This document shows positions 53,568 to 63,636 of a DNA stretch of 64,000 bases, in pieces (within the stretch, counting starts at the first letter, position 1; each line of letters begins with the position of its first letter). Under the pieces are notes generated by a model, which was given only the letters and a program-made list of their open reading frames with translations, had not been told where the DNA came from and made no database searches. The stretch spans positions 5,572,001 to 5,636,000 of the forward strand of contig NC_051069.1 of the NCBI RefSeq assembly GCF_004664715.2, given 5' to 3'. The DNA comes from Peromyscus leucopus. Taxonomy: Eukaryota > Chordata > Mammalia > Rodentia > Cricetidae. The translations under genes were made by a program, and so were the position numbers.

Positions 53568-54786
53568 AGCCTGGACTGGATGAGTATTCTATTCTTTACA
53601 CAACATCGCACGAGCTTCAGGATGAGGCTGCAAACCGTCCTCCTCAGGGGTGGCTTCTGGAACCTGGGCAGAAATTCCATTGCTCTGCAATAATCATCAT
53701 CATCATCGTCATCATAAACAGTTGGAGTCTCTGCGTCCAGGAAATTAGTTTTCAGGGCCCAGGTCTGTGCTGGGACTGAACAGTGAGAGACTGCAGAGCA
53801 CGTGCATGAAAAAAAAATCACAGCTAATCCCCAGAAGGAAAAGAAAAGGCACTGGCTGCTGTTGCCACAGAGCCGGAGGTGGCCACAAAGCAGCATGGGG
53901 TGCAGCAGCCATGGACTTCCAGGACCTGTGTTACCTGGCCATTCTGGGTCAAGTGGACGGTTTCGATCACTACATGGGCTGAGATGTCCACTTGGGAATC
54001 TGCATTTGTAATGACAAAGACACCATAAACCACCCAAGGAAGGAACCTACACAGACCCAAATCCCTCGTGCAAATCTCCAAGCCCCACCTTTCCCCTTCC
54101 TAAGCAGCATTCTTCCATTTCAGGGTTAGGTCTCCAGGCCTTTCCCATCACCTATGTATAAACCCTAAGGTCATAGGCAATGACCATGTGTGAAGCAAGC
54201 AGACCTGTGAACTCTCTCCTGGAGTTCTGGAACTAGACACAGGAAACACTGGCCTCTGTTGTGGTCAGGAAGTCCCACTTTCAGAGACAGGATGGAATCC
54301 TAGACAGAAAAATGAAGAGTCTGGAAACTTCTGCCTTGTTTCAGAGAGACTCAGCTCAGGGGGGATATGGGGGGAAAAAACTACATACAGAAAACATCCC
54401 ACCAAAGACACCAACTTTCTTTTGCCTCATTACTTTGGAAACTTACAGGGTACTTTGTACCATGAGTGAGTTTGTTGACACTTAAACTAGTCATCCAGGA
54501 CAGATAGAGACCTAATCACAAGATAAATTTTAGAGAGAAATGCATAACCGCTTAGTTGTTCAAAACCAAGTGTGAGACTTCCTACCGTTCAAAAACACGA
54601 GAAAACTATTGGGAGTAATGATTACTTCTAGCAGAGATAGAATAAGAAGAGCTCCTGGAATGTTCTGATTCTTGATCCGGGTGTTGGTTTTACTAGTCTG
54701 TTGAGTCTAGTAGAGAATCAATGATCTACATGTATTTGACACACATTTCTTATGTATGCTTTATGTTTCCAAAGGATTCAAAAGTA
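53568..54786. other. 1.2 kb unique block with (ATC)n and an unexplained ORF pair
   Basis: SINE-free. ATCATCATC at 53691-53715 produces the run of aspartates in the minus frame 53516-54037. Frames on both strands at 53767-54081 overlap; neither has a recognised domain. No promoter or poly(A) arrangement supports a gene. Confidence 0.35.
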
Positions 54787-54905
54787 TGAGGCTGGAGAGT
54801 GTTTTCTGCTCCTGCAGAGGACCTGAGTTCTGACCCCAGCATTCATGTCAGGTGACTCACAACTGCCTATAACCCTAGCTCCAAGTGATCAGACACCCTC
54901 CTCTG
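54787..54905 (+). mobile_element. B3/B2 fragment
   Basis: 'ttctgctcctgcagaggacc' and 'gactcacaactgcctataac'. Confidence 0.7.
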
Positions 54906-54906
54906 C

Positions 54907-55013
54907 CTTGGAACTCATCATGTAGACAAGGCTGGCCTCTAACTCATAGAGATCCACATGCCTCTGCCTCCCTACTTCTGGGGTTAGAGGTGTGTGGGAC
55001 CATGCTTGGTTAA
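54907..55013 (-). mobile_element. B1 SINE promoter half
   Basis: 'ggaactcatcatgtagacaa', 'aactcatagagatccacatg', 'gtgtgtgggaccatgcttgg'. Confidence 0.75.
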
Positions 55014-55160
55014 AAAACAATATTTTTAAGGTTCAAAGGTGAAACAGTAAATCGGTGTTCCTAGAAACCACCTGACTCTGTCCTACTAGAAAGAATTAAA
55101 CATTCTTTTTCCCTAACTTCTGCATACAGGTGAGATCTGACTAAAATAAATGACCAAAAC

Positions 55161-55250
55161 TGGCCTGGGGATATAATTCATTGCTAGAATGCTTCTCTGG
55201 GATCTGCAAGATCCTGAGTTCTGTCCCCAGAACAATCAATAAATCAACAA
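55161..55250 (+). mobile_element. ID SINE
   Basis: 'ggggatataattcattgcta' and 'gagttctgtccccagaacaa' with an AATAAATCAA tail. Confidence 0.65.
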
Positions 55251-55294
55251 AGAAAAGTGGGAGTCTGAAGACACAGCACAACAGCATACTGACG

Positions 55295-55395
55295 GGGATG
55301 TTATTATCATCTCTATTTCAGATGAGGAAGCAGAGGCCCAGAGCCTTGGCTAATGTCACACAACTAATAACTATCAAACCTAACACTTCACAAAG
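55295..55395 (+). mobile_element. MIR remnant
   Basis: 'tctatttcagatgaggaagc', 'agaggcccagagccttggct' and 'aatgtcacacaactaataac' match the MIR centre well. Confidence 0.75.
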
Positions 55396-55628
55396 GTACA
55401 AAGGTAGGTGCCCTTGAGTCCTCTGTGTGAAGGGTAAAGCAGGAACTTTTGGTTTTGTTAACCAGTGGTTTTTACTACAGAAACATTGTGTCAATGTTTA
55501 CTTAAAAGAGTAAATATTCAGCTTGCTGATGATCACTTTCCCACCTAGGAACAATGGAAGAGAAACAACAGAAGTGGGTTCTATACCACACTTACTATAG
55601 TACACAATTGTATACAAAATGTATTCTT
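55396..55628. other. Unique sequence
   Basis: Nothing recognised. Confidence 0.35.
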
Positions 55629-55821
55629 TTTTATAATTTATTTATCCTTATTTTATGTGCACTGGTGTTTTGCCTGCATGTATGTCTGTGTGAGGGTGCC
55701 GGATCCCTGGAACTGCAGTTAACAGACAGTTGTGAGTTTCCATGTGGGTACTGAGAATTGAACCTGGGTCCTCTGGAAGAACAGCCAGTGCTCTTAACCA
55801 CTGAGCCATCTCCTCAGCCCC
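55629..55821 (-). mobile_element. B3 SINE
   Basis: 'ggtgttttgcctgcatgtat', 'gagaattgaacctgggtcct', 'gagccatctcctcagcccc'. Confidence 0.9.
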
Positions 55822-56478
55822 ACAAAATATATTCTTATCTGTAGTTTCAGGAGATGCTGAGGTTGGGGAGCATTTGAAGTCCTTCATCAGACTTTTGCCT
55901 AGGTGACTCCAAATGTCATCTATGCCCAAGAATGCCATCTGTGCCCCAAGTTAACCCCTGAACTGTCCTCAATGGGCCAACAAGTTAACCTGGAAGGGCT
56001 TATGTGTAAGTTGGCCCAGCACTAGGTCAGGTGTGCCCAGGGACAGGGCTCTTAATGTCTCTTCTGCTTGTCTCCAGTCCTTGCAAGGTGGTAAGATCCA
56101 GCAGCTTAGCAAGCAATGATCATACCATCAAGAAAACCCACCTTGAGCTCCCTGGTGGAGGAAGCCAGAAACCGAGAGTAGCCAGGACTACATAGTGAGA
56201 CCTCTCACTTCTCTCTCCACCTCACCCCTCCCCATGAGAAGTGAATTCAGTCACCAGATTGTTCTGCAAACTTCCAAACATGTTTTTATTCTGTGTGAAG
56301 CACATTGCATGTCCATCATGTACACTACTTTAAACTAAATTTTACCAGTGTGTGTATGATTCGTTGATTACAGTTTTCATGCACCAAAATGAAACCAACA
56401 ACTTGAAAGGGGATAAGCCCATTTCAATGTTTAACGTCTAGTTCACTTGTTTTAAGGGGGAAAAAAAGAAAAGAAAAT
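55822..56478. other. Unique sequence
   Basis: Nothing recognised. Confidence 0.35.
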
Positions 56479-56620
56479 CTGGGCATGGTGAAGCACACCT
56501 TTAATTCTAACACCCTGGAGGCAGAGGCAGGAGGATCTCTGAGTTCAAGGACAGCCCGCTCTACAGTGCAAGTGCCAGGACAGCCAGGCCTAGGCAGAGA
56601 AACCTTGTCTTGTGGGGGAA
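56479..56620 (+). mobile_element. B1 SINE
   Basis: 'cacacctttaattctaacac', 'ggcagaggcaggaggatctc', 'gcagagaaaccttgtcttg'. Confidence 0.88.
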
Positions 56621-56691
56621 AAGCAAGCTGTTGACTTCATACTCGTGGCATTTTACATAATAGCATTTGGAAGCATTGAAGATAGCCAGAG

Positions 56692-56873
56692 AAGAGATTG
56701 TGTATGCAGTTCAGTTGGTGGGGTGCTTGCCTAGCATGTCTCATGCATGGCTTCAATCTCTTGCATCAAATTAAACTGGGTGTGATGGTATATGCCTTTC
56801 AATCCCAGAATTTGGGAGGTGGGGGCAGGGGAGTATCCCTAACCACATAGTGAGTTGAGGCAAGTCTGGTCTC
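56692..56873 (+). mobile_element. B4 SINE
   Basis: 'tatgcagttcagttggtggg', 'tgcctttcaatcccagaatt', truncated at the 3' end. Confidence 0.7.
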
Positions 56874-58073
56874 CACAGGCCCACACTGGGTCAGCCCGAG
56901 AATTTATCAGCCCTCGTTGTACTGACTGTGACACTGAGAAATGCTGTGGATGGTATGGGCTGATGATGTCAACCTCCAAGATTAGAGCTAAGTGACCCAC
57001 GACCCATCTGTCCTCCACAAATGTGTTGGGCTTCGTGAAAACACGTTTCCAATTCCAGCTTGTACCATCTTTAGAAGGCAGTGAATTAAATCTGTCATGG
57101 GAAGGATGCTGATGCCCTTGGCCATTGCCTGAGCTTCGTCTCATTTTCAGGGCTATCAAAAAAAAATAGTTTGCTCTAGGGAAATATGCAGATACTCTAT
57201 TGTTGGTGTGAACCGTAGAGGAGAAAATTGAAGTTAGGAGCAAATGGCGGCACCTCTAGCCACTATTCTCAACCAGGAGCTGCGACGGCCCTGTGGTTCA
57301 GGAAGAAATGAATACGAAATGGCTCCCATTGGAAAACCGTCTCCTGGGTGGTATTTTAGGACATTAGCTCAGGCTGCCTTGTCCTCAGTCATCTCCCTGG
57401 CATTTAAGCAGCCCCTTGGGTTACAGGGCATGGCAGGTGCTGGGAAGTGAAGAAGGCCATGCTAAAAATACTGGCCTCTTCTGGAACTCTGCCTACCGAC
57501 AACCCTGAGAATGGAGTTCTCTCCTCCGGCAGCGGGGCCTCAGAAAAGGAATGGACAGTTTTCTCTGCCTCAAGCCCTAAGGAAGGTCCCTGGCTGGAGT
57601 TGCCAAGGTAGAACAGCTCTCAGGAGAAAACTCTGAAGGAGGCATTTCTCTGGAGGAATAGCAAGTTCCACAAAAGCAAAAAAATAAAACAAACAAACAA
57701 ACAAACAGAAAACCCCACAGGCTCTCTTAAGGAAAATGCAGGAGCCCACTGGAAAGTCTTAGGGAAATGTCTTACCTATCACCAGAATGAAATCTTTGCA
57801 AAAGCAAAAAGCAAGTGCACTACTCACTCTCAGTTACCCAGTTCCACCCACATGTTTCCAACCAAACCACCTCTGCTGAAAAAATAAGCTGTTGGCCCTG
57901 GGTCTGACAGAGACCCAGAAGCAGGATGCCAGACATCTGAATTTGAACTTGATATTGTGTCTGGGTCAAGACTGGTAGTTTCTGAGTTCTTGGCCTCTCA
58001 TTCAGGGAATTAAAATACAAACCCATACATATTTGCAAAAGTAGCAAGGAAAGTTTATTTAAAAGAAAGCAAT
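56874..58073. other. 1.2 kb unique block
   Basis: SINE-free apart from a CAAA run at 57689-57706. The minus frame 56839-57243 (134 codons) and plus frame 57244-57450 have no recognisable domains. 57541-57590 is repeated, diverged, at 59249-59290. Confidence 0.4.
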
Positions 58074-58084
58074 AGAATAGGATC
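58074..58084 (+). repeat. Left target-site duplication of the RPS25 retrocopy
   Basis: AGAATAGGATC, matching AGAATAGATC at 58555-58564 except for one G. Confidence 0.85.
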
Positions 58085-58554
58085 CAAGCTTCCCCCCCCC
58101 CACCTCCCCGACATCTTAGGGAGGCTGCAGTGGTCGTCGCCACTCTCCAAGCTTCATCATGCCACCGGAGGATGACAAGAAGAAGAAACATGCCGGAAAG
58201 TCGGCCAAAAAAGACAATGACCCAGTAAATAAGTCTGGTGGCAAGGCCACAAAGCAGAAGTGGTCCAAAGGCAGAGTTCGGGACAAGCTCGACAATCTGA
58301 TCCTGTTTGACAAACTCTGTAAGGAGGTTCCCAACTACAAGCTCATCACTCCAGCTGTGGTCTCCGAGAGACTGAAGATTCACCGTTCTCTGGCCAGGGC
58401 AGCCCTTCAGGAGCTACTCAGCAAAGGACTTACCAAGCTGGTTTCAAAGCACAGAAACACAAAGAGTGGAGATGCCCCGGCTGCTGGTGAAGATGCAGGA
58501 GCAGGTTCAATCAGCTGTACATGTGGAAAAATAAAACTTTATTAAATCAAAAAA
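58085..58554 (+). pseudogene. Rps25-ps: Processed pseudogene of ribosomal protein S25
   Basis: RPS25 is a 125-residue component of the small (40S) ribosomal subunit. This copy is intron-less. It runs from a pyrimidine-rich TOP-like start (about 58087) through the 5' UTR ('cgacatctta') and an ATG at 58159 to the 3' UTR with AATAAA at 58530, then a short A run. A near-perfect duplication flanks it. The frame matches RPS25 almost throughout ('[20 protein letters not shown]'). Two in-frame deletions are evident from the known family sequence: five codons after codon 52 (58309-58314) and seven codons near 58453. The normal TGA has become GGA at 58498-58500, so the frame reads on for 15 further codons to TAA at 58543-58545 (128 codons). 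Many substitutions fall in the lysine-rich N-terminus. The loss of 12 residues from conserved parts, the changed C-terminus and the retroposed structure argue strongly for a non-functional copy. Confidence 0.97.
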
Positions 58555-58564
58555 AGAATAGATC
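58555..58564 (+). repeat. Right target-site duplication of the RPS25 retrocopy
   Basis: AGAATAGATC directly after the A tail. Confidence 0.85.
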
Positions 58565-58819
58565 TGAATACACGTCAGGAAAACAGTGGGCCCCATAAGC
58601 CAACAGAGTAGAGAGTGGGTTACTACATGGGATCTCGTTGTATGAGGTTCAAAGAAAGGAAGAGCTGGTTACTAAAGGACACAGTTTGGGTGGTTTTCTA
58701 TTTTGATGGATAGGTTAGGGCATATGATCATTTTTCTACTGCACATGTCTCTTCCCATATGTATTTGATTTTAGCCGGGTGCACACTCTTTTATACACAG
58801 GCATAAGATGGCAAATAGT
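58565..58819. other. Unique sequence
   Basis: Nothing recognised. Confidence 0.35.
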
Positions 58820-59053
58820 GGGGCTGGGCAATTGGCTCAGCCATTAAGAACACTTGCTGCTCTTGCAGAGGACCCAGGTTTGATTCCCAGTACCCACACA
58901 GTGACTCACAGCTACTTGTAACTCCAGTCCTAGGGAATCTAATGCCCTCTTTTGACCTTCGTGGATATCAGGCACACATGGAGCTCACAGACATACAGGC
59001 AAAAAGCTCATAGACATAAAATGTTAAAATTTTAAAAATCAAAAAAAAAAAAA
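58820..59053 (+). mobile_element. B2/B3 SINE
   Basis: 'gggcaattggctcagccatt', 'ggacccaggtttgattccca', 'gccctcttttgaccttcgtg', with an A13 tail. Confidence 0.9.
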
Positions 59054-59614
59054 TCTAAGATGGTAAATAGAAGATTCTCCCTAGAAATTCACCTGGAGAA
59101 CACAGTCTGCCTCACTGCACATGCATCCCAAGCCAGTTCAGGTTGGATCAACCTTTCCGTTCTCTGTAGCTGGATATGTGAAACAGGTTTGAACAGAAAC
59201 TGTTAAGTTTGATTGTTGTTCAGGGAGGAGAAAACTATTTCATTTTTCAGGAAAGGACAGTTCCCTCTGCCTCAGCCCTAAGGAAGTTCTGATTGTAGGG
59301 GTCAGCTCAAGCAGGTGGGTTGCCCGGTGCATTGTTCAGAGAGGGATGTGTGTGCACAGTCCATGTAAATGGAAGAGCTGGGCTGCCAAGCACAATATCA
59401 GAGCAGGAATGTGTGAATAACCCAAACAAATAGAGTCTCAGGTTTCTCCAGCTGTTCCCTGAGCTTGTCTGCCTCAAACTTACTCAACATGGAGGCCCTT
59501 CTTGAGCCTCAGTGAAGGGTAGTTATCACACAGTCCTTTAACTGGTCTGCCCTCCTTCACCTATATGAGTTGTAGCTGGATGACTAGTACAGTGCATAGG
59601 CCAGCCACCCTGAG

Positions 59615-59616
<2 letters not shown>
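59054..59616. other. Unique sequence
   Basis: Contains the diverged second copy (59249-59290) of a segment at 57541-57590. Confidence 0.4.
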
Positions 59617-59665
<49 letters not shown>

Positions 59666-60070
59666 CACATACAGATGTGGAGGCTCTGTCAATCTTGAGG
59701 GTTATTCCTCAGGCAGTTTTATTAAGCCAGGGTTGGGGAGGGCCACACATCTTTATTCTCAGCACTTGAGAGGCAAAGGAAGATGAATCTCTGTGAGTCT
59801 GAGGCCAGTCTGGGCTACAAAGTGAAACCCTGTCTCAATAAACAAAAACAAACAAACAAAAATGGGTAGGGATAATCTCCTTCTGGCCCCAGAATTCTAT
59901 TCTGGGTGGGCTGGCCAGAAAAATGCAGGAATCTACCTGTCTGCATCTCCCTGGCACTGGGATTACAAGCATAAGGTACCACACCAGCTTTTTAAAACAC
60001 AGGTTCTAAGACTTGAACCCAGGTTCTCATTCTTGCAAGGCAAGCACTTTACTGACTGAACCATCTCCCC
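59617..60070 (-). mobile_element. RSINE1-like SINE with (GT)n, interrupted by B1
   Basis: GT repeats (59617-59664) and 'gatgtggaggctctgtcaat' form the reversed tail. After the nested B1, 'gcactgggattacaagcata' and 'actgaaccatctccccataa' complete the element. Confidence 0.75.
59725..59862 (+). mobile_element. B1 SINE nested in RSINE1-like element
   Basis: 'cacatctttattctcagcac', 'gtctgaggccagtctgggct', 'gtgaaaccctgtctcaataa', opposite in strand to its host. Confidence 0.85.
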
Positions 60071-60078
60071 ATAACCTT

Positions 60079-60300
60079 CTCCCCCTGTTTGAGACAGAGT
60101 TTCACGTATACCAAGCTGGCCTTGAATCTACTGTGTAGCCAAGGATCATCTGGAACGTCTAATTTTTCTGCTTCCACCTCCTGAACACTACTGGGATTAC
60201 AAGCCTCTGGACACACCCTGTTTACGCCGTGCTGGGAACTCAACCTAGGGCTTCCTGAATCTAGGTGAACACTTTACCGACTGAGCCACATTTCCTGCCC
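60079..60300 (-). mobile_element. B4 SINE
   Basis: 'gtttgagacagagtttcacg', 'ctactgggattacaagcctc', 'gggaactcaacctagggctt'. Confidence 0.8.
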
Positions 60301-60669
60301 GCCAAGGTCATTCTGCCCTGGATTTTATACTCTGCGGAGTCCACATGTGTTACTGTTAAGTACCTCAGTGGAAATTTGAGAACCAAGTATAAAAATATAT
60401 AAATGAACAGGTGGCTTTCAATATGAAAAGAATGCAGAGTTCACCGGGAAGTAGTGATTAAAACCTTCTCCAAGCTCAGATGTGAGCCCTGCAGCTGGCT
60501 GGAGTCTCTGGTCTACAAGGTCTAGAGGAACTTTCTGCGTGGGTCTCTCTGAAGAAGCCCTGAATGCTGTCTCGCACTGTGGGTTTTTCAATTCCCTCTC
60601 CCGACACACACACTAACTGGGTTGGCAGCTCAGGCTTGACCAGACTAAGAATTTGGGGAAAAGGAAGCC
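60301..60669. other. Unique sequence
   Basis: Nothing recognised. Confidence 0.35.
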
Positions 60670-61030
60670 CTAATGCTTAATCTTCAAGGACAATTTGACT
60701 GGACTCAGAATCCATTAGGACATGGTGAAGCTCACTTCTGGGTGTTTCTGGGAAGGCCTCTCCAGGGAGGACTAACTGACAGCAGATGGCAATCCTGGGT
60801 GTGAGCAGTGGCTTCCCATGAGCTCAGGCTGAGGCAGTACAAAAGCCAGCAGAGAAAAAGCCAGCATTTTCTGTCTCTTTACTTCCTAGCCTGCCATGAT
60901 CGGACTACTCAATTCCACCACACCTTCCTAGCCGTGATGAGCCCTCTGAAACTGTGAGCCCAAGCAAATCTTTCATCCCAAGTTGCTTCAGTTAGATATT
61001 TGGTCACAGTGGAAAGAAGAAAAACAAAGA
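60670..61030 (+). mobile_element. Degenerate rodent dispersed repeat
   Basis: 'caatttgactggactcagaa' near the start and 'gtgagcccaagcaaatcttt', 'agttgcttcagttagatatt' at the end carry the terminus shared with 62740-63085 and 21007-21345. Confidence 0.5.
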
Positions 61031-61336
61031 AACAAAAAACCAAAAAGCCCTCTGTTGGCTCCTTCTCTCCTGATCTTTACCTCATAGTGTTTTAAAGCAT
61101 GAAATGAAACATGAAAATTAAAATAGGCTTGGGAATGAACAGAGTGGAGCTTTCCTATCCGGAGGGAGCGGAACCATTTATGTCCTTCTCCTGAACTGTC
61201 ACCTCCCAAGGAGGTGGACTCAGACATCCCACCGCTCTTGGTTTTCTAATCTACAGTGTGGCCATTACACCACTCACCCTAGTTTTCGGAAGAGGTTCTA
61301 AGGATGGAAGGAACTTGAGAGTGCTTTTTAAAAGGG
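61031..61336. other. Unique sequence
   Basis: Nothing recognised. Confidence 0.35.
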
Positions 61337-61541
61337 GAGGGCTGGAGAGATGGCTCAGCAGTCCAGAGCACTTGCTGCTCTTCCAGAGGACCTGGGTGAA
61401 GTTCCAGCACCCACAGTGGTATCTCTCAACGCCTGCAACTCCAGCTTCAGGAGACCTTCTGGCTTCTGCAGAAACTCACAGGCACACACATGCATACATA
61501 CACATAAGTAAAATAAAGTAAATCTTTGAAAAAAAAAAAAA
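61337..61541 (+). mobile_element. B2 SINE
   Basis: 'gggctggagagatggctcag', 'gctcttccagaggacctggg', an AAATAAAGTAAATC tail and A12. The pre-tail and A-run are intact. Confidence 0.93.
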
Positions 61542-62346
61542 GAGATCGTTCTTGAGATGGCTAAATTCCATCACTAACTGGGCTTGATTAACCCGATTAG
61601 ACCCACACATCGATACTTCTGTTGAGAGGCAGAAAACATAAAGCAGGAAAATCCTTGTGCTTTTTTTTCTTTTTCTTTTTCTTTAATGTATTGGGAAAAT
61701 GATTTTGCCCATGCCATCTTTCCAGAGGGTTAGCACACTCTGGGGTCTCAGCAGAATCAAGGCCAGCTGTGGTCACTACCCATGAAGACAGGCACCCATG
61801 ATGGCCCAAAGACTCCAAAGTGTTCTCAGGGCTCCACCCCACCCCTGCTCAGGGCAGAAGCTGTTTTCCATGGGCCCTCAATGACCCTTGGGAAACAACA
61901 CTCTCCAGTGTTGATGAGAACATGCTGAATCTTGTTCCGAAGGACAATGAGCCACGAATATATCACGCTGCATTCCAAAACCTAGTGGAAGGAGCATTGT
62001 TTCTGGATTTAATTATAGATGCTTCACTTTCTCTTCAGTGCGTGAGTCAGTGCGGCTGGCTCTCGGGGAGTCACAATGCACAGGTCGCTCTTGCTGTTAA
62101 ACAAGGTGTGACTATCGGGTAATGAGAGTTTTTGTTTTGCTTTGTTGTTTTTTGAAACAAGCCGTCCCTCATGTCCACATTCACGTGAGCATTCCCGTTG
62201 AGGGTGTCAGTCAGAGAGCTCTGCTCCTGGTGACTTTCTTTTGTAATTAAATATTGGGGAATGTAGTATGGTAGGTCCAGAGGCCTTCCCGGAGGGGAAG
62301 AGGCAGTGTACTTTAATAGTGAAACTCTCTTAGGAAAACTGAACTA
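61542..62346. other. Unique sequence
   Basis: Nothing recognised besides a T/C-rich run near 61662-61684. Confidence 0.35.
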
Positions 62347-62473
62347 TCCAGGTGTGAGGGTACACGCCTGTAGTCTCTACCCTTGGGGAGGCTGAGGCAG
62401 AGGGATGGCCTGTATGGGCTACATATCAAGTTCAGAGACAGCTTAGACAGTTTAGCAAGACCCTGGCCCAGAA
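62347..62473 (+). mobile_element. Degenerate B1/B4 arm
   Basis: 'gtacacgcctgtagtctcta', 'gctgaggcagagggatggcc', 'agcaagaccctggcccagaa'. Confidence 0.65.
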
Positions 62474-62580
62474 AGAAAGATGGGATAGAGGAAGGAAGGA
62501 AAGGGAGACAGACTGGAGAGAATGAGGGGTGGGGGAGGGGAAAGGGGGAGGGGTGGGGAGAAGGGAAAGAGAGGGAAAGC
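62474..62580 (+). repeat. Purine-rich (GGGA/GGAA) tract
   Basis: About 100 bases with GGAAGGAA, GGGGAGGGG and GGGAAAG words and few pyrimidines, again 3' of a SINE tail. Confidence 0.85.
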
Positions 62581-62665
62581 TGGCCTACCTGTGCTATCCT
62601 CTGAATGATAAGAGATCTCAAGCAGTCGGCTGGGGCAATGGTAACATAACTGGATATGTTTATAA

Positions 62666-62691
62666 TTTGATATATATATATATATATCAAA
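62666..62691. repeat. 26-bp perfect palindrome with (TA)n core
   Basis: TTTGA, then an alternating TA core, then TCAAA, identical on both strands. Confidence 0.95.
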
Positions 62692-62739
62692 GAGAGCGTT
62701 TTACCCAGCATTACACAGATACTTTTCCTAAAGAAAAAT

Positions 62740-63085
62740 GTCCATGTCTTTCCTCTGTAGCATGGACCTTGGATGTCCCCTAAAATCATGTGTTGAAGGC
62801 TTGGTGGTCATTTGGAAATGGAGGAAGCATTAGTTGGTGAGGCCTAGTAGAAGGAAGTTAGAGTATTGGGGAATTCCCTGGGAGGGGATGGGGTCCTGGC
62901 TCCTTCCCATCTCTTCACTTCCTGCCTGCATGGAGGTGAACATCCTTCTTCTATCTCACTTTCCCATTGGGGCTTGCTAACTGGTCCCAGGCCCAAGGCA
63001 ACAGGCCAACTAACCATGAACTAAAGCCTCCCAAACTCTGAGCCAAAATGAATCTTTGCTCCTTATGTGAGTCAACTGTCTCGGG
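62740..63085 (+). mobile_element. Rodent dispersed repeat (MaLR/DNA type, name uncertain)
   Basis: 'aaatcatgtgttgaaggctt', 'ggcaacaggccaactaacca', 'gagccaaaatgaatctttgc', ending 'ctcgggtattttgtga'. It is the most complete copy of the family in the window. Confidence 0.55.
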
Positions 63086-63089
63086 TATT

Positions 63090-63204
63090 TTGTGATCTGG
63101 TGGCTCATACCTGTAATCTCAGCACTTAGGATACTGAGGTAGGAGGATTGCCCTGAGTTTGAGTCCAGCCTGGACTACAGAATGAGACTTTATCTCAAAA
63201 ATAA
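63090..63204 (+). mobile_element. B1-like SINE
   Basis: 'ctcatacctgtaatctcagc', 'gagtccagcctggactacag', 'gactttatctcaaaaataaa'. Confidence 0.75.
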
Positions 63205-63205
63205 A

Positions 63206-63285
63206 GGAAGTGGGGCATAGCCCAATGGTAGCGCACTCACCTAGCATGTACAAGGTCCCAAGTTCGATTCTCACAAATGATTTTG
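63206..63285 (+). mobile_element. ID SINE
   Basis: 'gtggggcatagcccaatggt' and 'ccaagttcgattctcacaaa'. Box A and box B are recognisable, but the tRNA fold is not complete. Confidence 0.65.
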
Positions 63286-63636
63286 TTTTTAAGGTGCCCA
63301 ATGCTCGTGAGACATGTGTCAGACCTTACTAGATCTCTTGTATTCCTTCTTCTGAAAACAGATGTCCCATGACACAGGGCAGCCACAGGATATCCAGGAA
63401 GAGTCTGGGTAGTGAGGGCCCAGTCAGTGTTCATGGTATAGCAGAGATCAGGAGCCTTGAACCAGACCATTGATTCTTTGCAATGAACACCTGCATGTAA
63501 AAATGTATGGGATAAAGGGGTTTACTTCATGATTCACTGTGTCACACTGCAACTTCCATGATGAGATTTTTTTTTCCTTTTTTTTTCTCCCCCCTTTTTT
63601 CTTTTAAATTTTATTTTGTTTAGTTGGGTGGGTGGG
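63286..63636. other. Unique sequence ending in a T/C-rich run
   Basis: No element recognised up to 63565. 63568-63612 is T8/T9 with C6, directly before the LTR. Confidence 0.4.

Noticed and set aside
53516..54037. 173-codon minus frame with a seven-aspartate run
   Set aside because: The acidic run comes from an ATC microsatellite and the left part enters a B4. No domain is seen.
57244..57450. ATGGCGGCACC start that looks like a gene start
   Set aside because: Position -3 is C, a poor translation context. The 68-codon product is unrecognised and no CpG-rich promoter surrounds it.
63206..63285. tRNA-like segment with box A and box B
   Set aside because: It is an ID SINE. The cloverleaf is not complete and many similar copies occur in the window.
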